Source: an uncultured Muribaculaceae bacterium (lineage in GTDB: Bacteria > Bacteroidota > Bacteroidia > Bacteroidales > Muribaculaceae). From it: DNA of 38,701 bases. Position 1 is the first letter of the stretch. Each line of letters begins with the position of its first letter. Position numbers and translations under genes: made by a program. Under the pieces are notes generated by a model. The model had not been told where the DNA came from. It worked only from the letters and a program-made list of their open reading frames with translations, and made no database searches. The stretch lies in contig CAJLLX010000007.1 in the NCBI GenBank assembly GCA_905207535.1, forward strand, positions 1 to 38,701, read 5' to 3'. Shown here piece after piece: positions 1-8,918 of this stretch.

Positions 1-138
1 AAAAATGGGAGGGCTTACGCGCGGGGGATAATTGCGTTTCGACTTTGACTTTAGGCATTTTTCGCCCTCCATGGCAATACCTCGCATGAAGTCAATGGGT
101 TAAACCCGCGATTCTTCCCCTCGCATTTCCCAGCTTCT

Positions 139-253
139 CCTGAAAGGGGCGCGGAAATCATCGCCTTTACCCCTGAAAGGGAAGCGGAAATCACGGCTTC
201 TACTCCTGAAGGGTGCTGAAATCATCGCTCCCAAAGGGGGGCGGAAATCGTCG
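139..253. repeat. Four degenerate tandem units beside manC
   Basis: Four imperfect copies of a unit of the form CCTGAAAGGGG..CGGAAATC.TCG lie at about 139-163, 172-196, 205-228 and 231-253, spaced 33, 33 and 26 bp. They sit just past the stop codon of the minus-strand manC gene. Bases 1-138 show no gene or clear signal. The function is unknown; a decayed intergenic repeat is the simplest reading. Confidence 0.6.
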
Positions 254-285
254 AATGGCGCCTCCGGGAGAGGGAGCGGCGGGGA

Positions 286-1368
286 TCAGAGGTACTTTTC
301 GCCGAAGGCGAGGTGGGCGTCGTTGACCATCTGCTTGATGCGCTGCTCCTGCGATTTGGGGCAGATGAGCAGCACGTCGCCGGCATCGGCTATGATGTAG
401 TCGGTGAGGCCGTCGACCACGATGAGCTTCTCGCCGTTGACGGCAAAGATGTTGCCGGTGGAGTTGTAGGAGAGCACGTTGCAGTTTTGGGTCACGTTGG
501 ATTGGCGGTTTTTGGGCGAGTTGTCGTAGAGGGCGCTCCAGGTGCCGAGGTCGTTCCAGCCAAACTCCACACACTCCACGTAGACGTTTTTGGCTTTCTC
601 CATCACGGCAAAGTCGATGGAGATGCTCATGCAGCCGGGGAAATTCTCGTTGATGAAGGCCATTTCGCCGGGTGTGCCGAACACGGAGGCTCCTTTGTCG
701 AACATGCCGGCCACGTCGGGGGCGTTGGTGCGCAGTTCGCGGATGATGTTCTGTGCGGTCCAGATGAAGATGCCTGAGTTCCAGAAAAATTCGCCGGTCT
801 CGATGAATACTTCGGCTATTTCGAGCTTGGGCTTCTCGGTGAAGGTCTTCACTTTGTAGATGTCGCCTTCCACTTTGGGGCCGATCTGTATGTAGCCGTA
901 GCCTGTCTCGGGACGCGTGGGCTTGATGCCGAGGGTGAGAAGAGCGTCGTTGGCCTCGACAAACTCAAATCCCTTCTTGATGGAGTCGATGAAGAGGTTC
1001 TCCCGGGTGATCAGGTGGTCGCTCGGGGCAACGATGACGCTGGCCTGCGGATCCTTGGCGGCGATGTGATACATGGCCCAGGCGATGCAGGGAGCTGTGT
1101 TGCGGCGGGCGGGCTCGAGCAGGATGTTATCTTCGGGTATCTCCGGCAGCTGCTCGCGCACCAGCGGAGCGTATTGCTCGTTGGTGACGATGAGCACATG
1201 CTCTTTGGGTACGAGCGGCAGGATGCGGTCGTAGCTCATCTGCAGCAGGCTGCGGCCGGTGCCTAAGAAGTCGATAAACTGTTTGGGGCGAGAGGAGCGG
1301 CTGTAGGGCCAGAAGCGGGAGCCGATTCCTCCGCACATTATCACGCAATAGCGATGGTTTTGTGTCAT
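286..1368 (-). CDS. manC: Mannose-1-phosphate guanylyltransferase
   Basis: Makes GDP-mannose from mannose-1-phosphate and GTP in the cytoplasm, feeding fucose/mannose glycan and capsule synthesis. The 360-aa protein opens with the nucleotidyltransferase signature GG-G-R-WP-SR---PKQF at residues 13-31. It also carries a substrate-loop segment with 'PSDH' and the downstream motif 'FGWNDLGTWSAL' typical of the family. The length suits the short, single-domain Bacteroidota form, which lacks the C-terminal phosphomannose isomerase cupin domain of the bifunctional enzymes. The start ATG lies in an AT-rich context. It is transcribed alone; the next gene is divergent. No sugar-pathway partner is present in the window. 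Function is assigned from motifs and is secure at family level. Confidence 0.93.
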   Translation of the reverse strand: MTQNHRYCVIMCGGIGSRFWPYSRSSRPKQFIDFLGTGRSLLQMSYDRILPLVPKEHVLIVTNEQYAPLVREQLPEIPEDNILLEPARRNTAPCIAWAMYHIAAKDPQASVIVAPSDHLITRENLFIDSIKKGFEFVEANDALLTLGIKPTRPETGYGYIQIGPKVEGDIYKVKTFTEKPKLEIAEVFIETGEFFWNSGIFIWTAQNIIRELRTNAPDVAGMFDKGASVFGTPGEMAFINENFPGCMSISIDFAVMEKAKNVYVECVEFGWNDLGTWSALYDNSPKNRQSNVTQNCNVLSYNSTGNIFAVNGEKLIVVDGLTDYIIADAGDVLLICPKSQEQRIKQMVNDAHLAFGEKYL

Positions 1369-1549
1369 GAAATATGCAAGTGTGGTTTGTAGATTGCTAA
1401 ATTATGATTTAGTATTGATATTTGCAACTTCTACAGCCGATTTTTCATAAAAAATACCGATATTTGCATATGAGGCCGCACCGAAGGCCCCTGTGGGGTG
1501 TTGTAAATGTGACATTGTAATTGATTAGTCAAAGCCTGCGTGGTATAGA

Positions 1550-2290
1550 ATGATGAAAATTTCGCGACTGTTATCCGTATTGTTGGCCTTGGTATGGATT
1601 TTTGCTCCTGCCTCGGCGGTAAATCCCTATCCGCAGCTCGAGGCGAAGGCTCAGCGGGCTTTCACCCACGCCGAGTGGGCCTCGGCTTCGGCGCTGTTCG
1701 ATCTGATGCTCGAGGAGCGGCCGAAGGTGCCGTCGACCTACGGCCAGGCGATAGTATCGAATGCCATACGCTCCGACACCATCGCTCAGATGCGGCTGCT
1801 GCAGCGGGCGCTCGACAATCATGTGCCGTTCGACTCTATCTTCTCGCGGGTGCGCCAATGGAGCTTCCACCTGGGCAAGACGCATCTGTATGAGCATTTT
1901 CTCAAGGAGGCGCAGCGGTCTTATCCCTGGATGCGGCGCGCGGTGGATGCGAGGCTGCTCGCCTACTACACTTTCCGGCGCAACGGCGAGGGGATGATTC
2001 TCTACAGCCGCAAGATGCTCGACGGAGCTGCCGACAATGTGGGTTTTCTCACCACTCTGGCCGAGGGACAGATGCTCACGGCCGACGAGCCGGCGGCTGT
2101 CACCACCTACAGGCGCATCCTGGTGGTGGATCCGAAAAATGTCAACGCATTGCTCAATCTGGGCAACATCTATGCCATGCACGACGACGAGACTTCGCGC
2201 TCTATCGCCATCGACTTTCTCGAGCAGGCTTACGCTCTGAAGCCCACCCCCTATGTGGCGGCCACCATAGCCCGCCTGAAGGGCAAATAA
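1550..2290 (+). CDS. Secreted tetratricopeptide repeat protein
   Basis: 246 aa. The N-terminus is a signal peptide (two starting Met, a basic residue, then a hydrophobic stretch ending near residue 23 at 'ASA'). The remainder is alpha-helical, with TPR-like units clearest at residues about 180-240 ('NVNALLNLGNIYAMHDDE...AIDFLEQAYALKP'). TPR proteins of this size in Bacteroidota usually serve as periplasmic protein-protein scaffolds; the partner cannot be told from sequence. It is a single gene between divergent manC and convergent trmD, followed by a terminator. Either of the two adjacent ATG codons at 1550 and 1553 could be the start. Confidence 0.8.
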   Translation: MMKISRLLSVLLALVWIFAPASAVNPYPQLEAKAQRAFTHAEWASASALFDLMLEERPKVPSTYGQAIVSNAIRSDTIAQMRLLQRALDNHVPFDSIFSRVRQWSFHLGKTHLYEHFLKEAQRSYPWMRRAVDARLLAYYTFRRNGEGMILYSRKMLDGAADNVGFLTTLAEGQMLTADEPAAVTTYRRILVVDPKNVNALLNLGNIYAMHDDETSRSIAIDFLEQAYALKPTPYVAATIARLKGK

Positions 2291-2323
2291 GCCGCCGGCG
2301 CAGATTACTGACAGATAATTATA

Positions 2324-2348
2324 CCGGGTCTTTGACCGGATGGATTTT
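2324..2348 (+). terminator. Terminator after TPR gene
   Basis: A short imperfect GC hairpin (CCGGGTC-TTT-GACCGG) is followed a few bases later by a run of seven T, 34 bp past the TPR stop codon and between two convergent genes. Confidence 0.6.
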
Positions 2349-2379
2349 TTTGACTCCGGCTGACTTCAGGCTGTCCCGA

Positions 2380-3054
2380 TCACTTCAGCAGGTCGGGGCG
2401 GAGGCGCTGCGTGCGCTCCAGAGCTTGCTCGTGGCGCCATTCGGCGATCTTGGCCTCATGGCCCGAGAGGAGGATGTCGGGCACGCGCCAGCCTTTGTAT
2501 TCGGCCGGGCGGGTGTAATCAGGTGCGGCAAGCAGATGATCCTGAAACGAATCGGAGAGGGCGCTCTGCTCGTCGCCGATGGCTCCGGGGATGAGGCGCA
2601 CCAGGGCGTCGGAGATGATGATGGCGGGCAACTCGCCGCCGGTGAGCACATAGTCGCCGATAGATATCTCTTTGGTGATCAGATGCTCGCGCACGCGATA
2701 GTCTACCCCTTTATAGTGGCCGCAAAGTATGATTATATTGTTGAGCAGTGACATGCTGTTGGCCATCGGCTGGTCGAAAATCTCGCCGTCGGGTGAGGTG
2801 AAGATCACCTCGTCGTAATCGCGCTCGGCTTTGAGGGTCGAGATGCAGCGGTCTATCGGCTCTACCTGCATCACCATACCTGCCTCACCGCCAAAGGGAT
2901 AGTCGTCGACCTTGCGGTGCTTGTTGGTGGTGTAGTCGCGGAGATTGTGGATATGAAATTCCACAAGCCCTTTTTTCTGCGCGCGCTGCAGGATGGAGCA
3001 GTTGAGCGGCGAGTCGAACATCTCGGGAAGTACGGTGATAATATCTATGCGCAT
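2380..3054 (-). CDS. trmD: tRNA (guanine37-N1)-methyltransferase
   Basis: Methylates N1 of G37 in tRNAs reading CNN codons, using S-adenosylmethionine; this prevents +1 slippage. The protein is 224 aa, the normal TrmD size. It begins with the family signature 'MRIDIITVLPEMF' and contains the SPOUT trefoil-knot cofactor segment at residues 112-144 ('GHYKGVDYRV' through 'IGDYVLTGGELPA'). The conserved catalytic Asp of the 'SDSF' motif is at residue 168. It is the last gene of a minus-strand run with the TPR, barrel and AsnA-like genes, 66 bp downstream of the AsnA-like stop. It is not beside rpsP/rplS here, unlike in many other bacteria. Confidence 0.96.
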   Translation of the reverse strand: MRIDIITVLPEMFDSPLNCSILQRAQKKGLVEFHIHNLRDYTTNKHRKVDDYPFGGEAGMVMQVEPIDRCISTLKAERDYDEVIFTSPDGEIFDQPMANSMSLLNNIIILCGHYKGVDYRVREHLITKEISIGDYVLTGGELPAIIISDALVRLIPGAIGDEQSALSDSFQDHLLAAPDYTRPAEYKGWRVPDILLSGHEAKIAEWRHEQALERTQRLRPDLLK

Positions 3055-3120
3055 GTGCGGAGCGTTAAAAAAATGAGTTAATGTGTTACAGATGAGCCTT
3101 ATGTCTGAAAATCAGAGGCT

Positions 3121-3927
3121 TTAGATGAGTTTGTCCTGCTGTAGGATCTGCAGGGCGAGCATGCCTCGGTAGATGTTGCCTCCCACCGAGGGTCCGGCCA
3201 CATGGTCGGCATCCCAGGCGGCGATGTCGGCTATCATCACGGGCCGACGGAGCAGACGGTTCCACGTCCATAGTTCGCCCAGGGCTTTGAGGTCGTCGCA
3301 CTCGCGGATCAGCAGGAGCACCGGCGGCACGTCGGTGTCGTTGTCGCGGTTGTCGGGGTGCATATGTTCGTAGAGGCGGCGCTCCTCGTTGAGGTCGGGG
3401 TAGAGTTCGGCCAGCTGCTTCTCGTTGACCACGCGCAGCTCCTTGTCGATTGTAGCCGACATGTGGGGGAAGAGCGTGAGCACCATTTTCTCGGTGGCTG
3501 ACACCAGTTGATGCACCTTTTTGGCCGTTTCTACGATATGTTTTTCAGTGAGTTCCTGCCGGTCCACAGCCTGCTGCCATGCCCAGGCCGCGATGTGGGG
3601 CGAGGAGGTGCTGTTGTCGGGCAATTCGGGGCGCAGGGCGTTCATGATGGTGAAAACGCCGAATCCCGGGGCGATGTCGTAGCGCCGCAACTGTCCGCGG
3701 AGCCACACATTGAGAGAACCCACTATCTCCACCTCGCGCCGCGAACCGGGGAGGTAGATTTGCGCTCCCGGATGCCGCTTGTCGAGCAGCGGCGAGCCGA
3801 CAGGCAGATACAGAGGCGCTGTGACGCGCCTCAGCGACAGTGCCTCCATCAGCCGCGGCTCGAAGTAGCGCTTGATTTCGGTGAGGGCTATCTCTGCGGT
3901 CTCGTGAAGCAGTTTGGCTTTTTCCAC
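3121..3927 (-). CDS. AsnA-like protein with degraded active site
   Basis: 268 aa, clearly related along its length to ammonia-dependent asparagine synthetase (AsnA, about 330-345 aa) but shorter and stripped of key residues. Shared blocks: residues 18-40 (IKRYFE...L-LRRVTAPL), 66-100 (V-IV-SL--W...YDI-PG-G--T-MNALRP) and 217-235 (GELWTWN--L). Compared with the AsnA sequences I remember, 'HSLAKWKR' has become 'GSLNVWLR' (70-77), 'YVDQWDWE' has become 'HIAAWAWQ' (111-118), the 'RAPDYDDW' segment is absent, and the motif-3 'GGGIGQSR' has become 'GGNIYRGM' (249-256). Synthetase activity is therefore unlikely; a structural or regulatory role is inference. It lies 28 bp after the barrel gene and 66 bp before trmD, so co-transcription is likely. 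The frame is intact, which argues against a pseudogene. Confidence 0.8.
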   Translation of the reverse strand: MEKAKLLHETAEIALTEIKRYFEPRLMEALSLRRVTAPLYLPVGSPLLDKRHPGAQIYLPGSRREVEIVGSLNVWLRGQLRRYDIAPGFGVFTIMNALRPELPDNSTSSPHIAAWAWQQAVDRQELTEKHIVETAKKVHQLVSATEKMVLTLFPHMSATIDKELRVVNEKQLAELYPDLNEERRLYEHMHPDNRDNDTDVPPVLLLIRECDDLKALGELWTWNRLLRRPVMIADIAAWDADHVAGPSVGGNIYRGMLALQILQQDKLI

Positions 3928-3955
3928 TGTGAGATTTCTGTTGGGTGTTCCTGAC

Positions 3956-5788
3956 TTAGAATTTGAATCCTACGCCGATGGCGCCGGTGATCCCCTGCGA
4001 AGCCACCGCTGCGGCGTCGTATTCGGTGCGGTTGAGCAGATTTTCCACACGTGCGAAGACGGTGAAGGGTTGGCTGAAGCGGTAGGAGGCGCCGACATTG
4101 AGCCGGTGGCGGTTTTTGAGGTTGATTTCGCAGCTCTCGGGCACCCCGGCGGCATCGCTGACCGTGGCGATCATGCGGCGGTGGAGCGCCATGGTATATC
4201 CGAGGTCGATGGTCAGCGGGGAGATGGGCCGGATGCTCAGCGAGGCTGTCAGGCGGCTGCGCGAGCGGTCGAGCCAGCTGTACCACGCGTGGTCGCGGTC
4301 GTTGGTGAGCAGTGTCTCAAATCCGGCTTCGAGCGAGAGGAGAGAGCGGAAGTCCCACACGATGTGTGCTCCGGCCTTCCAGGAGCGCAGGCGCGAGGCT
4401 TCGAAGACTATCTGCTCCGTGCCGGCCTCCCAGACGGGCATCAGCCAGTCGTTGGCGGCGGCATATGCGGCGTCGAGGGTGATGGATGCACCCTTGAATG
4501 GACCGAAACGGAGCCCCACCTCACCCTTGACGGGGATGTTGCTGATGCCGTAGCCGAGCAGAGGGGAGATGTAGCAGGTGAAGTCGCTCAGGCGTGCGAT
4601 GCTGTTGAGATGCTCGCCGCCGTCGAGTTTGATCCAGGCGCCGAAGCCTGAGGCGGGGTTCACTCCGAAGGTCACATCGGGAGCCACGTGCACGGCCTTG
4701 GCCGAATGGATGGAGAAATCTACGCGTGCGCCCACCTTGAGGCTCACAGGCGAGCCCTGCGGGGCATAGCGATAGTAGGGGGTGAGCGACACCACGCCGA
4801 AGGTGCGCCCCTTGGCGTCGGCCATATGCTGCAGCGCGCCGGCCGACAGTTCGACGTCGCCTTCGGGGGCGATGGCCATCAGGTCGGCCACGGTGCGGTA
4901 GCGGTTGATGTTGGAGAAATCGGCATTGATCTCCACTCCGGCGCGCTGACTCTCGCCGATGCTCTGCGAGGCGCCGAACGAGGCACCGTAGCGGGTCTCA
5001 TGAACGGGTTTGAACGTCATTGCCTGCCATTCGCCGTCGCCGGTCATGGCGATCCCTGTGGCTCCGGTGGAGGTGAAATCGGTCAGACCGAAGCGCAGAT
5101 TGGCGTGATAGAGCAGACCGCCGGAGTTGTGGCCGTCCCATCCGGCACGGATGCTCCAGTCGGTAAGCCCCTGCCACTTTTTCAGGCCGGCATTGTCGCT
5201 GACGTCGGGGTCGGCTTCGAGCAGCAGACGGCTGAGGTTGTTGAAACGGCTGAAAGTGACGTCGGTGGATATCGAAAGACGGCCGAAGTCGCCGATTTTG
5301 GCTGCGAAAGCGGCGCCGACGGTGGCAGACAGGCGGCTGTAGGTCACCTTGTCAAGCGTGGAGAAGGGGCGAGCCTTGTAGGATGCGTTGGTAAACTGCC
5401 CCCACACGTTGAGCTGTGTGCGGTCGCTGTTGAGGATGGCATATCCGGCCGACACGCCCACGTCGGCAGTGGGGAAATAGCCGGCATCGACATATCCGCG
5501 GTAGGGGGTGAGGCCGATGGCGGGGATGGTGCGTGCCGCTCCGAGCTGGCTGATGCCGGGATTGATGGCCGAGGCCTCGGTGTAGTCGGCAAACTGCAGC
5601 GAGCCCTTGTCGTTGGTGAATGTGAGTGTGCGGGGGAAGAGCTCCAGACGGGAGGCCGCCCTGACTTCCGGCTCAATCTCGCGCTCGATGGTAATCTCCT
5701 TGCTCAGCTGCTGTGCGGCGGCTGTAAAAGTGCCGGCAAGCGTCAGGGCCGACAGGGCAAATATGGTGTGATGCAAAATTTGCTTCAT
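3956..5788 (-). CDS. Outer-membrane barrel, TonB-receptor-like without plug
   Basis: 610 aa with a signal peptide (cleavage near residue 25, 'AAAQQ'). A short segment 'KEITIEREIEPEV' follows, resembling the N-terminus of a Bacteroidota group of TonB-receptor-like barrels. The rest alternates polar and hydrophobic residues as expected of a beta-barrel and ends in Phe ('GVGFKF'), the usual outer-membrane insertion signal. A penultimate segment 'VFARVENLLNRTEYD' matches the C-terminal strand region of TonB-dependent receptors. I see no carboxypeptidase-like or plug domain and the protein is too short for a full receptor. It lies 30 bp downstream of the 979-aa TPR gene, suggesting the two work together at the envelope. 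The substrate is unknown. Confidence 0.78.
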   Translation of the reverse strand: MKQILHHTIFALSALTLAGTFTAAAQQLSKEITIEREIEPEVRAASRLELFPRTLTFTNDKGSLQFADYTEASAINPGISQLGAARTIPAIGLTPYRGYVDAGYFPTADVGVSAGYAILNSDRTQLNVWGQFTNASYKARPFSTLDKVTYSRLSATVGAAFAAKIGDFGRLSISTDVTFSRFNNLSRLLLEADPDVSDNAGLKKWQGLTDWSIRAGWDGHNSGGLLYHANLRFGLTDFTSTGATGIAMTGDGEWQAMTFKPVHETRYGASFGASQSIGESQRAGVEINADFSNINRYRTVADLMAIAPEGDVELSAGALQHMADAKGRTFGVVSLTPYYRYAPQGSPVSLKVGARVDFSIHSAKAVHVAPDVTFGVNPASGFGAWIKLDGGEHLNSIARLSDFTCYISPLLGYGISNIPVKGEVGLRFGPFKGASITLDAAYAAANDWLMPVWEAGTEQIVFEASRLRSWKAGAHIVWDFRSLLSLEAGFETLLTNDRDHAWYSWLDRSRSRLTASLSIRPISPLTIDLGYTMALHRRMIATVSDAAGVPESCEINLKNRHRLNVGASYRFSQPFTVFARVENLLNRTEYDAAAVASQGITGAIGVGFKF

Positions 5789-5818
5789 TTTGCTTGGGTT
5801 GTGTAGTCGTGTGGTAAG

Positions 5819-8758
5819 TTACTTTCTGTCAAGTCTCTCGTCGATCATGCGGAAGATGTCGGGCTCCTCGCCGGGATAGTTCTTGCGCAGGGAGCGCAGA
5901 TACTCGTCGGCCTCAAATTTCTCCCCCTTTGCGCGGAGGATGTCGCTGAGGAGTATGAATCCGCGTGCGAGCCAGTAGTCGTGAGGCGGATTGGCTTCGA
6001 TGAGAGCATTGACGCTTTCGAGCGCCTTTTCGGTGTGCTTATTGTCGAAGTGATACTGCGCCAGATAGATAGCGCTCTTGGTGCCGGTGAGCTGCTGGGG
6101 CTCGCGTGCGAGTTCCTCCCAGATGGCCACAGCCTCGTTGCCATGACCTGTCTCGCTGAGGGCCAGAGCCTTGGTGAATGCCACATCGGCCTTGTCGGTG
6201 GAGCCGAGCATAGGCGAATCGAGCAGCACGTCGGCCATCTGCAGGGCAGTGGCGTTGTCGCCCATGTCGCGGCTCACGCGCATGATGCCCAGACGGGCGG
6301 CATTGAGCGTAGCGGCGTCCGAAGCCTTCTGTTCCAGAGCCTTGTAGCAAGCGAGTGCCGAGTCTACGTCGCCGGTCTGCATGGCGCTCTCGGCCTGGAT
6401 GGAGAGTGCTTCCACCGCCTGGGGCGAATCGGGATATTTCTCCACCACCTCGGCTGCGAGGCGCGCAGCATCGGCAAAGCGGCCCTTGTCGCGGGCGGCT
6501 TCGGCGCTGCGGAGGGTGAGCTCGGCCACCTCGGCTGAGTCGGGCTTGGGTGCCTCGGGCACATTGTTGATGAATCGCAGATATTCGTCGACGCGTCCCT
6601 GCTGGGCATAGAGCTGCTTGAGGTCCTCGGCTGCCACGCGCGCCTGCTCGGAGGAGGGATACATTTCGATGACCTTGCGGTAGTGGGTCATGGCGCTCGC
6701 GGTGTTGCCGGAGTTGAGATATGTGATGGCGAGCATCAGCTGGGCCTGGCGTCCCTGATCGGTGGAGGGGTAGCGGGCGGTGAGGGCGGTGTAGCTCTCT
6801 ACGGCGCGGCCGGTCTCGCCGAGTTCGCCGTAGCTCTCGGCAATCTCGAGCAGAGCCGTCGGCAGCAGGGCCGACGAGGGGAAGCGGTCGGTGAGGTCGG
6901 TGAGGATGTCGATCTTCTCGCGGTACTGGCGCTGGAGCCCCTTCATGATACCCTGCTGGAAGACGGAGTAGTCGCCCCCGGCGGGATTGGCCTCGTAGGC
7001 CGCCTGGTAGCTTTCGGCGGCAGCGGCGAAGTCGCGCAGATAGTAGTCGCAGTCGCCTAGACGGTTGCCGGCGTCGGCGATCATGTATTTGTCAGCGGCT
7101 CCGGGGGCCTTGAGAAACCGGCGGAAGTCGGCCTTGGCGTCCTTGTACTGCTTCATGGCGAACCGTGCGTAGCCCAGATCGTAATAGGCCATGGGGCGGT
7201 TGCGTTCGGCGCCGTTGGCTGAGCGGAGATACTCGTTGAAGCTGCGGGCGGCGCCGGCGAAGTCTCCGGTCTTATACTGTGCCTCACCGAGCCAGAGGGT
7301 GGCCTCGGCGGCAGTCTGAGCGCTGTAGCGCTTCATCGAGGCGGCCTCGGTGAGATGGGTGATGGCCTTGCGGGCCTCGCCGCGCTGCAGCTCGCGTGTG
7401 CCGAGCGAGTAGAGCACCGTCTGTTTCAGTGCCAGCTCCTTGTCGGTGGGGCGCTGCACACGGTTGATGGCGTCGAGTGCGGCCTGATAGTTGTTGTCGT
7501 TCATGTACCCCTTCACGAGGTAGTCGGCCACCTGAGGCACATACTGCGAGCGGGGGAATCGCTGGAGAAACTCCTCGAGCATCGCGGCCGAATTGCCGAA
7601 GGGGGTCTTGCCCCCCTGCATCTTAGCTACGGCGAGATTGTAGAAAGCGGCTTCCATCACGGCTTCGTCGCCGCCGGGCATGGCGGCCTTTTCGAGCGCC
7701 ATGCTGGCGGCATTGTAGTTGCCGAGTTGCATATAGGCCTCGCCGATAAAGAGATAGGCACTCTGACCCATGGCCGTGAGGTCTTGGGCCACCGGAGTGA
7801 GGCGGTCGATAGCCTCCTTATATTTACCGTTGCGGTAGTCGGTGACACCGAGGATATAGAGTGCCGACGGTTGCGGCTCGGAGGTGGTGGCCACATACTC
7901 CTCGAGGTAGGGGAGCGCCTCACGGGCGGCGCCGGTCTCGTAGAGCGATTCGCCGGCGATGCGCAGGGCCTCGCTGTGATATTCAGGCTCCACATCGGTG
8001 CGCGCTGTCAGTCGCTGCGCCATGGCTGCGGCCTGCTTGTAGTCGTGCTTGAGATAATAGATTTGTGCGAGATAGTATCCGGCCATAGCCGCGGGCATCT
8101 CGGCGTTGTCCGCTACAGCCTCCATGCGGCGAGCGGCCTCGGTGTAGTTGCCCTTGATATAATCGATGTAGCCGAGATAGAATCCGGCGTTGTCGCGATA
8201 AGCCTTGACGGAAGTCAGCGGGGTGAGTATCGCCGCAGCGCGGTCGTACTCGCCGATGCGGAGCAGGCAGAAGGCGGTGTGATACATCAGAGCATCGGCC
8301 GAGGCGCTGTCGAGAGCATCAGCCGACACCTCGCCGTAGGCCTTGAGAGCCGCGGCATAGTCGCCTTTGTCGTAGAGCAGATCGCCGATGGCCATCAGCG
8401 CTAATTGCCGCCTGGCCGACGAAGGATACTCGAGGAGGAAATCCTCCACCAGCTTCATACCGTCGGTGCCGGGGAGCGAAAGTTTGGCTAATGTGTTGGC
8501 CCAGACAGTCTTTTCATATTCATACCCATCGGGGAGTGCAGCGAGAGCCTGCCCGAGCTGGTCGGCGGCACCGTGGAGATTGGCATCATCGGCCATCAGC
8601 AGCCCTCGGGTGGCGAAGGCCATGCCGCGGTCGTAAGTGCCGACAGCGCCGCTTCCGGCGGGAAGCAGCAGGTCGTAGGCCTGTGCCGAGTGGCCGGCGC
8701 CCATCAGCGCTGACGCCGCCAGGCATAGTGCAGCCACATGTATTCTGTTGATATTCAT
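5819..8758 (-). CDS. Large periplasmic TPR protein
   Basis: 979 aa. A signal peptide (residues 1-27, ending 'GHSAQA') is followed by tetratricopeptide repeats for almost the whole length. Many units fit the pattern A-Y--G-Y---G-Y-(E/D)A and PSS-Q---A---L-------G, including blocks resembling the YbgF/BamD-type 'YPSS..A..A' repeats. Such proteins in Bacteroidota act as envelope scaffolds. This one heads a probable operon TPR - barrel - AsnA-like - trmD (gaps 30, 28 and 66 bp). A -7 promoter element lies 67 bp upstream. No enzymatic domain is visible. The function beyond protein binding is not known. Confidence 0.85.
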   Translation of the reverse strand: MNINRIHVAALCLAASALMGAGHSAQAYDLLLPAGSGAVGTYDRGMAFATRGLLMADDANLHGAADQLGQALAALPDGYEYEKTVWANTLAKLSLPGTDGMKLVEDFLLEYPSSARRQLALMAIGDLLYDKGDYAAALKAYGEVSADALDSASADALMYHTAFCLLRIGEYDRAAAILTPLTSVKAYRDNAGFYLGYIDYIKGNYTEAARRMEAVADNAEMPAAMAGYYLAQIYYLKHDYKQAAAMAQRLTARTDVEPEYHSEALRIAGESLYETGAAREALPYLEEYVATTSEPQPSALYILGVTDYRNGKYKEAIDRLTPVAQDLTAMGQSAYLFIGEAYMQLGNYNAASMALEKAAMPGGDEAVMEAAFYNLAVAKMQGGKTPFGNSAAMLEEFLQRFPRSQYVPQVADYLVKGYMNDNNYQAALDAINRVQRPTDKELALKQTVLYSLGTRELQRGEARKAITHLTEAASMKRYSAQTAAEATLWLGEAQYKTGDFAGAARSFNEYLRSANGAERNRPMAYYDLGYARFAMKQYKDAKADFRRFLKAPGAADKYMIADAGNRLGDCDYYLRDFAAAAESYQAAYEANPAGGDYSVFQQGIMKGLQRQYREKIDILTDLTDRFPSSALLPTALLEIAESYGELGETGRAVESYTALTARYPSTDQGRQAQLMLAITYLNSGNTASAMTHYRKVIEMYPSSEQARVAAEDLKQLYAQQGRVDEYLRFINNVPEAPKPDSAEVAELTLRSAEAARDKGRFADAARLAAEVVEKYPDSPQAVEALSIQAESAMQTGDVDSALACYKALEQKASDAATLNAARLGIMRVSRDMGDNATALQMADVLLDSPMLGSTDKADVAFTKALALSETGHGNEAVAIWEELAREPQQLTGTKSAIYLAQYHFDNKHTEKALESVNALIEANPPHDYWLARGFILLSDILRAKGEKFEADEYLRSLRKNYPGEEPDIFRMIDERLDRK

Positions 8759-8824
8759 TTTGTTGGTCTGTTGGAAATTTTACCTTCCCCTTCTACCGGG
8801 GATGGCACAGCAAGTGCCGTCATG

Positions 8825-8832
8825 CAAAGTTA
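8825..8832 (-). promoter_or_regulatory. -7 element for TPR operon
   Basis: Read on the minus strand this is TAACTTTG, an exact match to the Bacteroidota TAnnTTTG element, 67 bp upstream of the 979-aa gene. No clear TTTG at the usual 19-21 bp distance; CAAC in the corresponding region is only a partial match. Confidence 0.55.
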
Positions 8833-8918
8833 GCAATTTTCCAACAATTACCCCCACTTCCCCTTTACTTTCGCAGCACTTTCACAAATACTCGTTCAGA
8901 TTATCCGCCCAGCATTTC

